Part shown: positions 27,084 to 35,522 of the stretch, in pieces
Numbering within the stretch: the first letter of the stretch is position 1
Layout of the letters: each line of letters starts with the position of its first letter
From: Lysobacteraceae bacterium
GTDB taxonomy: Bacteria > Pseudomonadota > Gammaproteobacteria > Xanthomonadales > Ahniellaceae
Assembly: GCA_021299185.1 (NCBI GenBank)
Contig: JAJTHZ010000021.1
Location: 1-55,327 of the forward strand
DNA length: 55,327 nt
Reading direction: 5' to 3'
Notes under the pieces: generated by a model
Seen by the model: the letters and a program-made list of their open reading frames with translations, nothing else
Database searches by the model: none
Told to the model about the DNA's origin: nothing
Position numbers and translations under genes: made by a program

Positions 27084-28064
27084 GTGAAGCACATCGATGA
27101 CCCGCGCGCGGTCGCCGCGCTGCCGCAGGAGCCCACGCCCGACACCCTGCGCGCGCCGATCGCACGCCTGCTGGTGGCGACGAGGCCGCCGTTCCTCACG
27201 ATCACGCTGGTCGGCGCCTTGCTCGGCGTGGCCAGCGCGTGGGCGGACGGCGCGCACCTTTCGCCCTGGATCGCGCCCGTCACGGTGCTGCTCGCCTTGA
27301 CCATGCATGCTGCGGTTAACGTGCTCAACGACTGGTGCGACCACGTGAACGGCACCGACGAGATCAATGTCGGGCGGCTGTATCCGTTCACCGGCGGGTC
27401 GCGCTTCATCCAGAACGGCCTGATGTCGCCGGCGGCGATGCGCGCCTTCGCGCTGGCGCTGTTCGCGTTCACGATCGCCGGCGGCCTGCTGCTGGTGGCG
27501 AAGGTCGGCCCGGGGCTGCTGTGGTTCGGCATCGCCGGTGCTGCGATCGGCTGGGCGTACTCGGCGCCGCCGCTCGCGCTCAACAGCCGCGGCTTCGGCG
27601 AAGCGTGCGTGGCGGCTTCGTTCTGGCTGCTGGTCGCAGGCGCGGACTTCGTCCAGCGCGGCGCGTTCTCGGCGACGCCCTTCCTCGCCGGCGGGGCGTA
27701 TGCGTTGCTGACCACCAACATCCTCTACATCAACCAGTTCCCGGATCGCGCCGCGGACCTCGCGGTGGGCAAGCACCACTGGGTGGCGCGCCTCGCGCCG
27801 GAGACCGCGCGCTGGGGTTACGTGGCGATCCTGCTGGCCGCACTGCTTGCCCTGGTGGCGCCGGTGGCGCTCGGTGCGCTCACCCCGTGGGCCTTGCTCG
27901 GCCTGGTGGCCTTCGTGCCGGCGGCGTCGGCGGCGCGCGGCCTGCTCCGCCATGCCGCGGAACCGCAGCACCTCGCGCCCAGCATCAAGCAGACCATCGC
28001 CGCGGCGCACATCGCCGCCGTGCTGGTCGCGGTCGGTTTCCTGATCGCAGGTCGCGCCGGCTGA
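27084..28064 (+). CDS. UbiA-family prenyltransferase, MenA-like
   Basis: A 326-residue integral membrane protein with about eight or nine helices. The two aspartate-rich motifs that bind prenyl diphosphate and Mg are NVLNDWCDHVNGTD and NQFPDRAADLAVGK; the second is closest to 1,4-dihydroxy-2-naphthoate prenyltransferase (MenA). Start GTG at 27084 was chosen because GGAGG (27071-27075) precedes it; the open frame to 26940 would cross the FNR-type box. If it is MenA, the cell makes menaquinone, which NapC/CymA-type proteins often use. Other men genes are not in the window, so a different aromatic acceptor is possible. It is convergent with hupE. Confidence 0.75.
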   Translation: MKHIDDPRAVAALPQEPTPDTLRAPIARLLVATRPPFLTITLVGALLGVASAWADGAHLSPWIAPVTVLLALTMHAAVNVLNDWCDHVNGTDEINVGRLYPFTGGSRFIQNGLMSPAAMRAFALALFAFTIAGGLLLVAKVGPGLLWFGIAGAAIGWAYSAPPLALNSRGFGEACVAASFWLLVAGADFVQRGAFSATPFLAGGAYALLTTNILYINQFPDRAADLAVGKHHWVARLAPETARWGYVAILLAALLALVAPVALGALTPWALLGLVAFVPAASAARGLLRHAAEPQHLAPSIKQTIAAAHIAAVLVAVGFLIAGRAG

Positions 28065-28092
28065 AGGCGCGACGCAACCTGCGCGGCCGCGA

Positions 28093-28674
28093 TCAGCCGA
28101 AGACCAGCACCAGTCCCGCGAGCGCGATCGCACCTCCCGCGACGCGCGCGAGGGCCTTGCCTTCGCGCACGACGCGCAGCGCGACGGCGAGGCCCAGGCC
28201 GGCGCCGTGCAGCGCCGCCGTGCTGGCCATGAAGCCGGCGATGTAGGCCAGCGCAGCGGCCTGCGACGGCAGCTCCGCGCCGTGGGCCTGCCCATGGAAC
28301 ACCGCGCAGGTTGCGACCAGCACGACCGCCAGCATCGGTCGCAAGCGCAGCGCGAAGGCCGTCGCGAGCCCGATCGCGAGCACGCTGAGCGCGATCAGTT
28401 GTTCGGTCGGCGCACCGCTGCCGAGGCCGGCCATGCCGGAGAACGCACCCAGCGCCATCGCGCTGATGAAGGCGAGCGGCAACTGCCAGCGCGCAGCACC
28501 CCCGAGCATGCCCGCGAAGAGGCCGACGCCCAGCATCGCCAGCAGGTGGTCGAATCCGCCCAGCGGATGCGCGAGGCCCGCCGCGAAGCCATGCACGGTG
28601 TCGTGGCCACCGTGCGCCATTGCCGTGCCCGACGCCAGCAGCGCGGGCAGCACGAACCACAGCTTGCGAGTCAT
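28093..28674 (-). CDS. hupE: HupE/UreJ-family nickel permease
   Basis: A 193-residue protein with an N-terminal hydrophobic signal-like segment ending MAHGGHDTVHG, then LAHPLGGFDHLLAMLGVGL, the histidine-bearing HupE signature, and about six membrane helices. HupE proteins import nickel for hydrogenase or urease. Start ATG at 28674 follows GGAGGACAAGCG. It is divergent from hyaA across a 259-bp region that contains an FNR-type box, so nickel uptake and hydrogenase synthesis may be induced together. No urease gene is present. Confidence 0.9.
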   Translation of the reverse strand: MTRKLWFVLPALLASGTAMAHGGHDTVHGFAAGLAHPLGGFDHLLAMLGVGLFAGMLGGAARWQLPLAFISAMALGAFSGMAGLGSGAPTEQLIALSVLAIGLATAFALRLRPMLAVVLVATCAVFHGQAHGAELPSQAAALAYIAGFMASTAALHGAGLGLAVALRVVREGKALARVAGGAIALAGLVLVFG

Positions 28675-28761
28675 CGCTTGTCCTCCCCGTCCGGCGTCGC
28701 CCGCCGGTTGGCGGCGATCGCGGCGTGGGCAGCATGGTGGATGCGCTCGTCGTGCCCCGGA

Positions 28762-28775
28762 TTGACCAAGGTCAA
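28762..28775. promoter_or_regulatory. FNR/Anr/FixK-type box between hupE and hyaA
   Basis: TTGACCAAGGTCAA is a symmetric TTGAC-N4-GTCAA that fits TTGAY-N4-RTCAA. It stands 88 bp from hupE and 158 bp from hyaA. Toward hupE, CACCAT (28739-28734, minus) sits 22 bases away, a weak -10 in class II position. Toward hyaA no convincing -10 is seen at that spacing. The rest of the divergent region shows no other strong site. Confidence 0.55.
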
Positions 28776-28933
28776 GATCGGCGGAGCTTGTCGGCGCGAG
28801 TCTTCGGCGCGAAGGGGAGGGTGGAGTCCGGTCGCCGGGCAGCGCGCACGAGCCGCGTGGCCGCCGTCCCTCCCGTCGGGTCATCCCGCGTCCCGGGTGC
28901 GCGTGCCGGGCGTTCGACGAGGAGGGCAGCACC

Positions 28934-30043
28934 GTGGGCCGCCAGGAAACCTTCTACGAGACGATCCGCCGCCAGGGCATCTCGCGCCGCAGCTTCATGA
29001 AGTTCTGCGCCTTGACCGCGGCGTCGCTGGGCCTGGCGCCGGAGTTCGCGGGCCGCATCGCGCATGCGATGGAAAACAAGCCGCGCGTGCCGGTGCTGTG
29101 GCTCAACGGCCTCGAATGCACCTGCTGCTCCGAATCGTTCATCCGCAGCGCGCATCCGCTGGTGCGCGACGTCGTGCTGTCGATGGTCTCGCTCGACTAC
29201 AGCCACACCCTGATGGCCAGCGCGGGCCACCAGGCGGAGGAAATCCTCGAAGAGATCCGCCGCGACTACAAGGGGCGCTACATCGCCGCGATCGAAGGCA
29301 ATCCGCCGCTCAACGAGGACGGCATGTACTGCATCGTCGGCGGGCGCCCGTTCGTCGAACAGTTGAAGGAAGTCTGCGCCGACGCCAGCGCGGTGATCGC
29401 CTGGGGCTCGTGCGCGTCGTGGGGCTGCGTGCAGGCCGCGAAGCCGAACCCGACCGCCGCGACGCCGATCCACAAGGTGATCACCGACAAGCCGGTGATC
29501 AAGATCCCGGGTTGCCCGCCGATCGCGGAGGTGATGACCGGCGTGATCACCTACATGGTCGCCTTCGACCGCCTGCCCGAGCTCGACCTGATGGGCCGGC
29601 CGAAGATGTTCTACAGCCAGCGCATCCACGACAAGTGCTACCGCCGGCCGCATTTCGACGCCGGGCAGTTCGCCGAGAAGTTCGACGACGAAGGCTCGCG
29701 CATGGGCTACTGCCTGTACAAGGTTGGCTGCCGCGGCCCGACGACCTACAACGCGTGCTCGACGATCGGCTGGAACGAAGGTACCTCGTTCCCGATCCAG
29801 TCCGGGCACGGCTGCATCGGGTGCTCGGAAGAACACTTCTGGGACAACGGGCCCTTCTACCAGCGACTGCTGGGCACGCGGCTGCTGAACGCCGAGGTCA
29901 ACGCCGATACCGTCGGCGCCGTGACCGTCGGGCTGGTGGGCGCCGGCGTGGCCGCGCACGCGGGCCTGTCCGCCCTGCAGCGGGCGCGCGAGAAGGCGGG
30001 GCGCGCGAGCGCCGCGCCCGTCGACACCGGCGTGGAGGGTTGA
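28934..30043 (+). CDS. hyaA: [NiFe] uptake hydrogenase small subunit
   Basis: A 369-residue periplasm-facing subunit holding three Fe-S clusters. The Tat signal is [13 protein letters not shown] (12-24), and a C-terminal membrane helix (about 315-340) anchors it. LECTCCSES (60-68) and GSCASWGC (158-165) give, besides the usual ligands, extra cysteines at 64 and 165. These match the six-cysteine proximal cluster of O2-tolerant group 1d enzymes such as E. coli Hyd-1. [11 protein letters not shown] and HGCIGCSE supply the medial cluster. Start is GTG at 28934 with GGAGGG upstream. It heads a long operon. Confidence 0.96.
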   Translation: MGRQETFYETIRRQGISRRSFMKFCALTAASLGLAPEFAGRIAHAMENKPRVPVLWLNGLECTCCSESFIRSAHPLVRDVVLSMVSLDYSHTLMASAGHQAEEILEEIRRDYKGRYIAAIEGNPPLNEDGMYCIVGGRPFVEQLKEVCADASAVIAWGSCASWGCVQAAKPNPTAATPIHKVITDKPVIKIPGCPPIAEVMTGVITYMVAFDRLPELDLMGRPKMFYSQRIHDKCYRRPHFDAGQFAEKFDDEGSRMGYCLYKVGCRGPTTYNACSTIGWNEGTSFPIQSGHGCIGCSEEHFWDNGPFYQRLLGTRLLNAEVNADTVGAVTVGLVGAGVAAHAGLSALQRAREKAGRASAAPVDTGVEG

Positions 30044-30046
30044 GCG

Positions 30047-31837
30047 ATGAGCACGACCACACCCAACGGCTTCAATCTCGACGCCAGCGGCCAGCGCATC
30101 GTGGTCGACCCGGTGACCCGGATCGAAGGCCACATGCGCGTCGAGGTCAACGTCGATGCCGACAACGTGATCCGCAACGCGGTGTCCACCGGGACCATGT
30201 GGCGCGGTCTGGAGGTGATCCTCAAGGGTCGCGACCCGCGCGACGCCTGGGCCTTCACCCAGCGCATCTGCGGCGTCTGCACCGGCACCCATGCGCTGGC
30301 GAGCGTGCGCGCGGTGGAGCACGCGCTCGGGATCGCGATCCCGGAGAACGCGAACACCATCCGCAACATCATGCAGTTGACGCTCTACGTGCACGACCAC
30401 ATCGTGCACTTCTACCACCTGCACGCGCTCGACTGGGTGGACGTGGTGTCCGCGCTGTCGGCCGATCCTAAGGCGACCAGCGAACTCGCGCAGTCGATCT
30501 CGTCCTGGCCGCTGTCGTCGCCGGGCTATTTCCGCGACCTGCAGGGCAAGCTCAAGCGCTTCGTCGAATCCGGCCAGTTGGGCCCGTTCAAGAACGCGTA
30601 CTGGGGCCACCCGGGCTACAAGCTGCCCGCCGAGGCCAACCTGATGGCCGTCGCGCACTACCTCGAAGCGCTCGACTTCCAGAAGGAGATCGTCAAGATC
30701 CACGCGATCTTCGGCGGCCGCAACCCGCACCCGAACTGGCTGGTCGGCGGGGTGGCGAGTCCGATCAACGTCGACGACATCGGCGCGGTCGGCGCGGTCA
30801 ACATGGAGCGCCTGAACCTGGTGCGCAGCATCATCGACCGCTCGATCGAGTTCACCGAGCAGGTCTACATCCCCGACCTGGTCGCGATCGCCGGCTTCTA
30901 CAAGGGCTGGCTCTACGGCGGCGGCCTGTCGTCGAAGAACGTGATGTCGTACGGCGAGTTCCCGGCGCGCGCGAACGATTACTCGGCGGCCAGCCTGATG
31001 ATGCCGCGCGGCGCGATCATCAACGGCGACCTGTCGACGGTGCACGACATCGACCTCGAGGACCGGTCCGAGATCGTCGAGTACGTGGCCCATTCCTGGT
31101 ACCGCTACGCCGACGAAACCAAGGGCTTGCACCCATACGACGGGGTGACCGAGCCGAGCTTCGTGCTCGGGCCGAACGCCAAGGGCAGCAAGACGCGCAT
31201 CGAGCAGATCGACGAGGGTGCGAAGTACTCGTGGATCAAGGCGCCGCGCTGGAAGGGCAACGCGATGGAGGTGGGACCGCTCGCGCGCTACGTCATCGGC
31301 TACGCCAGGGGCATCCCGGAGTTCAAGGAACCGACCGACCGCCTGCTGTCGACGCTCGGCGCGCCGGTCGGCGCGCTGTTCTCGACCCTCGGGCGCACGG
31401 CGGCGCGTGGCCTCGAGTGCCAGTGGGCCGCGCACAAGCTGTCCTCGGAGTTCGACAAGCTGATGGCGGCGATCAAGGCCGGCGACCGGGCGACCGCCAA
31501 CACCGCCAAGTGGGAGCCGGCGACCTGGCCCAATCCCTGCCGCGGCGTCGGTTTCGCCGAGGCCCCGCGCGGCGCGCTCGGCCACTGGGTGCGCATCGAG
31601 GACGGCAAGATCGCCTCCTACCAGTGCATCGTGCCGACCACCTGGAACGGCGGTCCGCGTGACGTGGAGGGCAACATCGGCGCGTTCGAGGCCGCGCTGC
31701 TCGACACCCCGGTCGCCGACGTCAAGCAGCCGCTGGAGATCCTGCGCACGCTGCACAGCTTCGATCCCTGCCTCGCCTGCTCGACGCACGTGCTGAGCCC
31801 GGACGGCGAAGAGCTCACCCGCGTCGAAGTGCGCTGA
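30047..31837 (+). CDS. hyaB: [NiFe] uptake hydrogenase large subunit
   Basis: A 596-residue catalytic subunit. The Ni-Fe(CN)2CO site is bound by RICGVC (73-78) and DPCLACSTH (573-581). The 15 residues after His581 ([15 protein letters not shown]) are the C-terminal peptide expected to be removed by the HyaD protease once nickel is in place. It has no signal peptide and should travel with HyaA through the Tat system. It begins 3 bp after hyaA. The sequence is close to HyaB of E. coli throughout, in line with group 1d. Confidence 0.97.
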   Translation: MSTTTPNGFNLDASGQRIVVDPVTRIEGHMRVEVNVDADNVIRNAVSTGTMWRGLEVILKGRDPRDAWAFTQRICGVCTGTHALASVRAVEHALGIAIPENANTIRNIMQLTLYVHDHIVHFYHLHALDWVDVVSALSADPKATSELAQSISSWPLSSPGYFRDLQGKLKRFVESGQLGPFKNAYWGHPGYKLPAEANLMAVAHYLEALDFQKEIVKIHAIFGGRNPHPNWLVGGVASPINVDDIGAVGAVNMERLNLVRSIIDRSIEFTEQVYIPDLVAIAGFYKGWLYGGGLSSKNVMSYGEFPARANDYSAASLMMPRGAIINGDLSTVHDIDLEDRSEIVEYVAHSWYRYADETKGLHPYDGVTEPSFVLGPNAKGSKTRIEQIDEGAKYSWIKAPRWKGNAMEVGPLARYVIGYARGIPEFKEPTDRLLSTLGAPVGALFSTLGRTAARGLECQWAAHKLSSEFDKLMAAIKAGDRATANTAKWEPATWPNPCRGVGFAEAPRGALGHWVRIEDGKIASYQCIVPTTWNGGPRDVEGNIGAFEAALLDTPVADVKQPLEILRTLHSFDPCLACSTHVLSPDGEELTRVEVR

Positions 31838-31846
31838 GGAGCCGCC

Positions 31847-32587
31847 ATGGCATCCGTCGTCCAACCCAAGCACGACCCCGGGCAGATCCAGCGCCCGCGC
31901 AACCCGCCGCCCGGGCGCACGCCGTGGGCGGTGTACGTCTACGAGGCCCCGGTACGGCTGTGGCACTGGGTCACCGTGGTCTGCATGCTGGTGCTGGTGG
32001 TCACCGGGTACCTGATCGGCGCGCCGCCGCCGGCGATCCTCGGCGAGGCGAGCAACAGCTACCTGTTCGGCTACATCCGGATGGCGCACTTCATGGCGGG
32101 GCAGGTGCTCGCCGTGTTCTTCGTGCTGCGCATCTACTGGGCCTTCGTCGGCAACCACCACGCGCGCGAGGTGTTCCTGCCGCCGCTCCACCGCCGGTCG
32201 TGGTGGAAGGGTCTGTTCGACCAGCAGCTCTACTACCTGTTCATCAAGCCCGAGGCGAAGAAGCACCTCGGGCACAACCCGCTGGCCGGGATCGCGATGT
32301 TCGCGATGTGCATACTGCCACTGGCCTTCATGATCGTCAGCGGTTTCGCGCTGTACGCCGAAGGGCTGGGGATGCAGCACTGGATGTACTCGGCCTTCGG
32401 CTGGGTCATCCCGCTGTTCGGTGGGTCGTTCTACGTGCACACGCTGCACCACATCGGCATGTGGATCCTGATCGTGTTCAGCTGCATCCACACCTATCTC
32501 GTGTTCCGCGAGGACATCATGGGCCGCACCAGCATCGTGTCGACCATGGTGTCGGGATGGCGCTTCATGAAGGACGACCGGCCATGA
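31847..32587 (+). CDS. hyaC: Hydrogenase cytochrome b subunit
   Basis: A 246-residue membrane protein with four hydrophobic helices and the usual histidines for two b haems: RLWHWVTVVCM, MRMAHFMAGQ-like (IRMAHFMAGQVLAV) and LHHIGMWILIVFSCIHTY. It anchors the hydrogenase in the inner membrane and passes H2 electrons to quinone. Its stop overlaps the hyaD start as ATGA. The reading frame is complete and of normal length. Confidence 0.95.
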   Translation: MASVVQPKHDPGQIQRPRNPPPGRTPWAVYVYEAPVRLWHWVTVVCMLVLVVTGYLIGAPPPAILGEASNSYLFGYIRMAHFMAGQVLAVFFVLRIYWAFVGNHHAREVFLPPLHRRSWWKGLFDQQLYYLFIKPEAKKHLGHNPLAGIAMFAMCILPLAFMIVSGFALYAEGLGMQHWMYSAFGWVIPLFGGSFYVHTLHHIGMWILIVFSCIHTYLVFREDIMGRTSIVSTMVSGWRFMKDDRP

Positions 32588-33207
32588 GCGCCGCGCCGCG
32601 CGTCCTGGTGCTCGGGGTCGGCAACCTGCTGTGGGCCGACGAGGGATTCGGCGTGCGCTGCGTGGAGGCCTTCGCGCGGCGCTGGTCGGTGCCGCCCGGC
32701 GTGGAACTGATGGATGGCGGCACCCAGGGCCTGTACCTGGTGCAGCACATCGCGGACGCCGAGCGCGTGCTGGTGTTCGACGCGGTCGATTTCGGCGCCC
32801 CGGACGGGACCCTGGTGGTGGTCCGCGACGCCGACGTGCCGTCATTCATCGCACGCGGCAAGATGAGCCTGCACCAGGCCGGCGTGGCCGACGTCCTGGC
32901 CTGCGCCGAACTGCTCGGCCGCAAGCCGGTCGCGCTGACCGTCATCGGCGCGCAGCCGGTCGAACTCGAGGATTACGGCGGCAGCCTCACGCCGACCGTG
33001 CGTGCGCTGGTACCGCGCGCGGTGGAACTGGCCGCAGAGGAACTGCGTGCCTGGGGCGTCGAACTGGTCGAACGCACCGATGCCCCGCCGGAGGTGATCG
33101 TGCCCGCGCTGTCGATCGAGGCCTACGAGAGCGGCCGCCCGTCGGCGGACGCGGCGTGCCGCCACGGCGACGAGCGCGTGCTGGCCGCAGTGGCGCCGGG
33201 GCGCTGA
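32584..33207 (+). CDS. hyaD: Hydrogenase maturation endopeptidase
   Basis: A 207-residue protease of the HyaD/HupD family that trims the large subunit. The nickel-sensing metal ligands are visible at GNLLWADEGFG (Glu/Asp), FDAVDFG (Asp) and SLHQAG (His). The C-terminal extension after about residue 165 is longer than in the smallest family members but typical of HupD-type proteins. The ATG at 32584 overlaps the hyaC stop. Confidence 0.94.
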   Translation: MSAAPRVLVLGVGNLLWADEGFGVRCVEAFARRWSVPPGVELMDGGTQGLYLVQHIADAERVLVFDAVDFGAPDGTLVVVRDADVPSFIARGKMSLHQAGVADVLACAELLGRKPVALTVIGAQPVELEDYGGSLTPTVRALVPRAVELAAEELRAWGVELVERTDAPPEVIVPALSIEAYESGRPSADAACRHGDERVLAAVAPGR

Positions 33208-33212
33208 ACGCC

Positions 33213-33515
33213 ATGTGCCTCGGCGTGCCCATGCAGGTGGTGGAGGCGGGCGAGGGCTGGGCGCAGTGCCGCAACGGCGATGCCCTGCGCCGCGTCGACA
33301 CCCTGCTGCTGGACCCCGTGTCACCCGGCGACTGGGTGCTGGTGCACGTGGCGAGCGCGGTGCGCGCGATCGATGCCGCCGAGGCGACGTCGATCCGCGG
33401 CGCCCTGCTCGCGGTCGAGCGCGCGGCCAGCGGGCAGCCGTTCGAGCACCTGCTCGCCGACCTGATCGAGCGCGAGCCGCAACTGCCACCGCACCTGCGT
33501 CCGGGAGGCGCCTGA
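33213..33515 (+). CDS. HypC/HupF-family hydrogenase chaperone (first copy)
   Basis: A 100-residue HypC-family protein starting MCLGVPMQVVEAGEGWAQC; the N-terminal cysteine (after Met removal) coordinates the Fe(CN)2CO precursor during transfer to the large subunit. It is longer than the second copy at 40137 because of a C-terminal extension, as in HupF of Rhizobium, which also protects the large subunit under oxygen. It lies 5 bp after hyaD. Confidence 0.9.
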   Translation: MCLGVPMQVVEAGEGWAQCRNGDALRRVDTLLLDPVSPGDWVLVHVASAVRAIDAAEATSIRGALLAVERAASGQPFEHLLADLIEREPQLPPHLRPGGA

Positions 33516-33518
33516 GCG

Positions 33519-33914
33519 ATGAATGTCTTCGAAGCCCTGCACGAAACGCCCGGGGCGCTGGCCGTATCGGCCGGCGACCTCGAGGCGCTGTTCACCCGCG
33601 ACGATGCGGTCACGGCGCTGTTCTTCGCCGGCGAACGCGATCGCACGGGCGAGTCGGCCGACGTGGCCGTGGTGCTGCGCGAACTGGTTCGCGCCCACCC
33701 CGGGCGCCTGCGCGCCGGACTGATGGAGGCCGCCGACGAGCGCAAGTTGAAGGCGCTGTTCGGCGTCTCGACCACGCCCACCCTGGTGTTCGTGCGCGGG
33801 CGGGCCACGCTCGGCGCGATCGAGCGCATGAAGGGCTGGGACCACTATGCCGCGCGCGTCGAGGAACTGCTCGCCGAGCCGGCGACCCTGCACGCGGAGG
33901 CGACGCTGCAATGA
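33519..33914 (+). CDS. hyaE: HyaE/HupG hydrogenase chaperone
   Basis: A 131-residue thioredoxin-fold protein. TTPTLVFVRG is the cis-proline region, but the CxxC of true thioredoxins is missing, as in HyaE/HupG. Family members act as chaperones for the Tat-exported small subunit. Start ATG at 33519, 3 bp after the previous stop; its own stop overlaps the next gene as ATGA. Confidence 0.88.
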   Translation: MNVFEALHETPGALAVSAGDLEALFTRDDAVTALFFAGERDRTGESADVAVVLRELVRAHPGRLRAGLMEAADERKLKALFGVSTTPTLVFVRGRATLGAIERMKGWDHYAARVEELLAEPATLHAEATLQ

Positions 33915-34780
33915 GCACCAGGCAACCCGGGCATTGGCAGGGCGAGGCGCAGCCGGTCGGCGTGTTCCTCGGCAGTGCAGCCGGCGACGACGACGGCCTG
34001 CGCCTGCTGGACATCCATTCGTCGGAGTCGCCCCGGCAGGCGCTCGATCCCGACCTGATCGCACGCGCGGGTGAGGGCGTGTGCGCGTTCCTCGATCGCG
34101 TGCGGTCGGCGCTGGCCGGCCATCGCGACGGCGACGCGCCCCCGCGCTTCGGCTTCGAGGCGCTGGACGACGCCGACCGACGGGTGCTGGCCGAAATCCT
34201 CGGCGAGGGCGAAGTGACCATCGGCCTCGGCCTCGACCCGCGCTTCGAGGCGCGGGAGTCGGTGTTGCCCGGGCTGTGGCGCGTGCGCATCGTGGAGCCC
34301 GATGGCTCGGTGGCGCAGGAGTGGCTCGAGATCGGCGACGTGCCGCGGGTCGTTCGCGCCGGCGCGCAGGCCATGACGCGGCCCGAACTGGTGGTGCCCG
34401 AGCACGCGCCCGAAGGGGCGATGAACGCCATGCCGGTGCTCGGCGAGGTGGCCGAGCGCATGCGCCAGTGGCGACCGGGGCGGCCGAACCACGTGATCAA
34501 CTTCACCCTGATGCCGATGACGCCGGTCGACACCACGCTGATCGCGCGCGTGCTCGGCCGCGCCGCGTTCGACAGCCAGTCGCGCGGCTTCGGCTCGTGC
34601 AAGGTGCACCTGACCGCGCACCGCGGCGTGTGGGGCGTGCAGTACTTCAACGGCATGGGCAAGGTGATCCTCGACACGCTGGAGATCGGCGAGGTGCCGG
34701 TGGCCTTGCTGGCCGCGCAGGACGACTACGCCGAATCCGCGGTCCGCCTGGGCGACATCCTCGAGGCGTATCGCCGATGA
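33911..34780 (+). CDS. hyaF: HyaF/HupH hydrogenase maturation protein
   Basis: A 289-residue protein of the HyaF/HupH family, thought to help assemble Fe-S clusters of the small subunit in O2-tolerant hydrogenases. Conserved pieces are LGEGEVTI, LPGLWRVRI, NAMPVLGEV and FGSCKVHLTAHRGVWGVQYF. The ATG overlaps the hyaE stop, and its own TGA overlaps the next start, so the run of genes is translationally coupled. Confidence 0.9.
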   Translation: MSTRQPGHWQGEAQPVGVFLGSAAGDDDGLRLLDIHSSESPRQALDPDLIARAGEGVCAFLDRVRSALAGHRDGDAPPRFGFEALDDADRRVLAEILGEGEVTIGLGLDPRFEARESVLPGLWRVRIVEPDGSVAQEWLEIGDVPRVVRAGAQAMTRPELVVPEHAPEGAMNAMPVLGEVAERMRQWRPGRPNHVINFTLMPMTPVDTTLIARVLGRAAFDSQSRGFGSCKVHLTAHRGVWGVQYFNGMGKVILDTLEIGEVPVALLAAQDDYAESAVRLGDILEAYRR

Positions 34781-35520
34781 ACGACCGATTCGAAGGCACC
34801 TGGCTCGGTGGCCAGGATGGACTGGACGCGGCTGCGCGGATGGAATGCGGCATCTGCTGGACCGTGTACGACCCGGCCCTCGGCGACCCCGGCGCGAAGA
34901 TCGCCGCCGGCACGCCGTTCAGCGCGCTGCCGGAGCACTGGCACTGCCCGTCGTGCGATGCGCCGCGCGAGAAATTCATGGTGCTGGATGCGGCCGGGCC
35001 GCGGTCGGCCGAGCGCGCGGTGGTGGACGTCGAGGCGCAGGTCCGCGCCCGCGTGCTGGCGCTGGAGAACGCCTTCCGGCAGCGCGATCCGCGGATGCGC
35101 GAACTGCCGGTCTACAACGGCTTGCTGCGGGTCGAGGCGGTGGGCGCGCGGCGCGACGGCGATCGCGTCGCCTGCGTGCTGGTGAGTCCGTGGTTCATGA
35201 ACATCGTGGTGCTGCCGCTCGATCCCGCCCGCGCGCCGGTCCTGGCGGAGGGCAGCAAGCGCACGCTGCGTTTCCCCTCCGGCGACTACGAGGCCATCGC
35301 GGGCCGGATCGACGGGGTCGGGCTGTTCGAGAGCGTTTCGCTGTTCTCGCCGGTGTTCGAGTTCGGCGACCAGGCGGCGGCGCGCGCCACCGCGCAGTCC
35401 GCCGCCGATGGCTTGTTCGAAGCGCCGGCCAGCCGGCAGGCGCCGGCCGTGGTCGCTGCGGCCGCCGAGGCGCCGCGCGCCATCGGCCGGCGCGAACTGC
35501 TGTTCGGCCGCGGGGCCTGA
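34777..35520 (+). CDS. Rubredoxin-HybE/HupJ fusion protein
   Basis: A 247-residue protein with two parts. Residues 20-72 form a rubredoxin domain, with iron ligands CGIC (24-27) and CPSC (57-60). Residues about 82-215 match the HybE/HupJ/HoxT hydrogenase assembly family (LPVYNGLLRVEAVG, VLVSPWFMNIVVLPLD, LRFPSGDYEAIAG). In Rhizobium and others the two are separate genes (hupI and hupJ). The rubredoxin domain protects or reduces the small subunit's clusters in air. The ATG overlaps the hyaF stop. The C-terminus ends RRELLFGRGA. Confidence 0.88.
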   Translation: MNDRFEGTWLGGQDGLDAAARMECGICWTVYDPALGDPGAKIAAGTPFSALPEHWHCPSCDAPREKFMVLDAAGPRSAERAVVDVEAQVRARVLALENAFRQRDPRMRELPVYNGLLRVEAVGARRDGDRVACVLVSPWFMNIVVLPLDPARAPVLAEGSKRTLRFPSGDYEAIAGRIDGVGLFESVSLFSPVFEFGDQAAARATAQSAADGLFEAPASRQAPAVVAAAAEAPRAIGRRELLFGRGA

Positions 35521-35522
35521 CG

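Noticed and set aside
26219-27721. A long N-terminal extension of the EB_dh-type cytochrome frame.
   Set aside because: It would run through the NapC-type gene and the divergent region and would bury the signal peptide that begins at 26218.
28772-32845. A 1,357-codon open frame on the minus strand across the hydrogenase structural genes.
   Set aside because: It is antisense to hyaA, hyaB, hyaC and hyaD, which have clear family motifs. Long antisense frames are expected in codon-biased DNA of this GC content. Its translation is low-complexity (Arg/His/Asp-rich) with no family signature.
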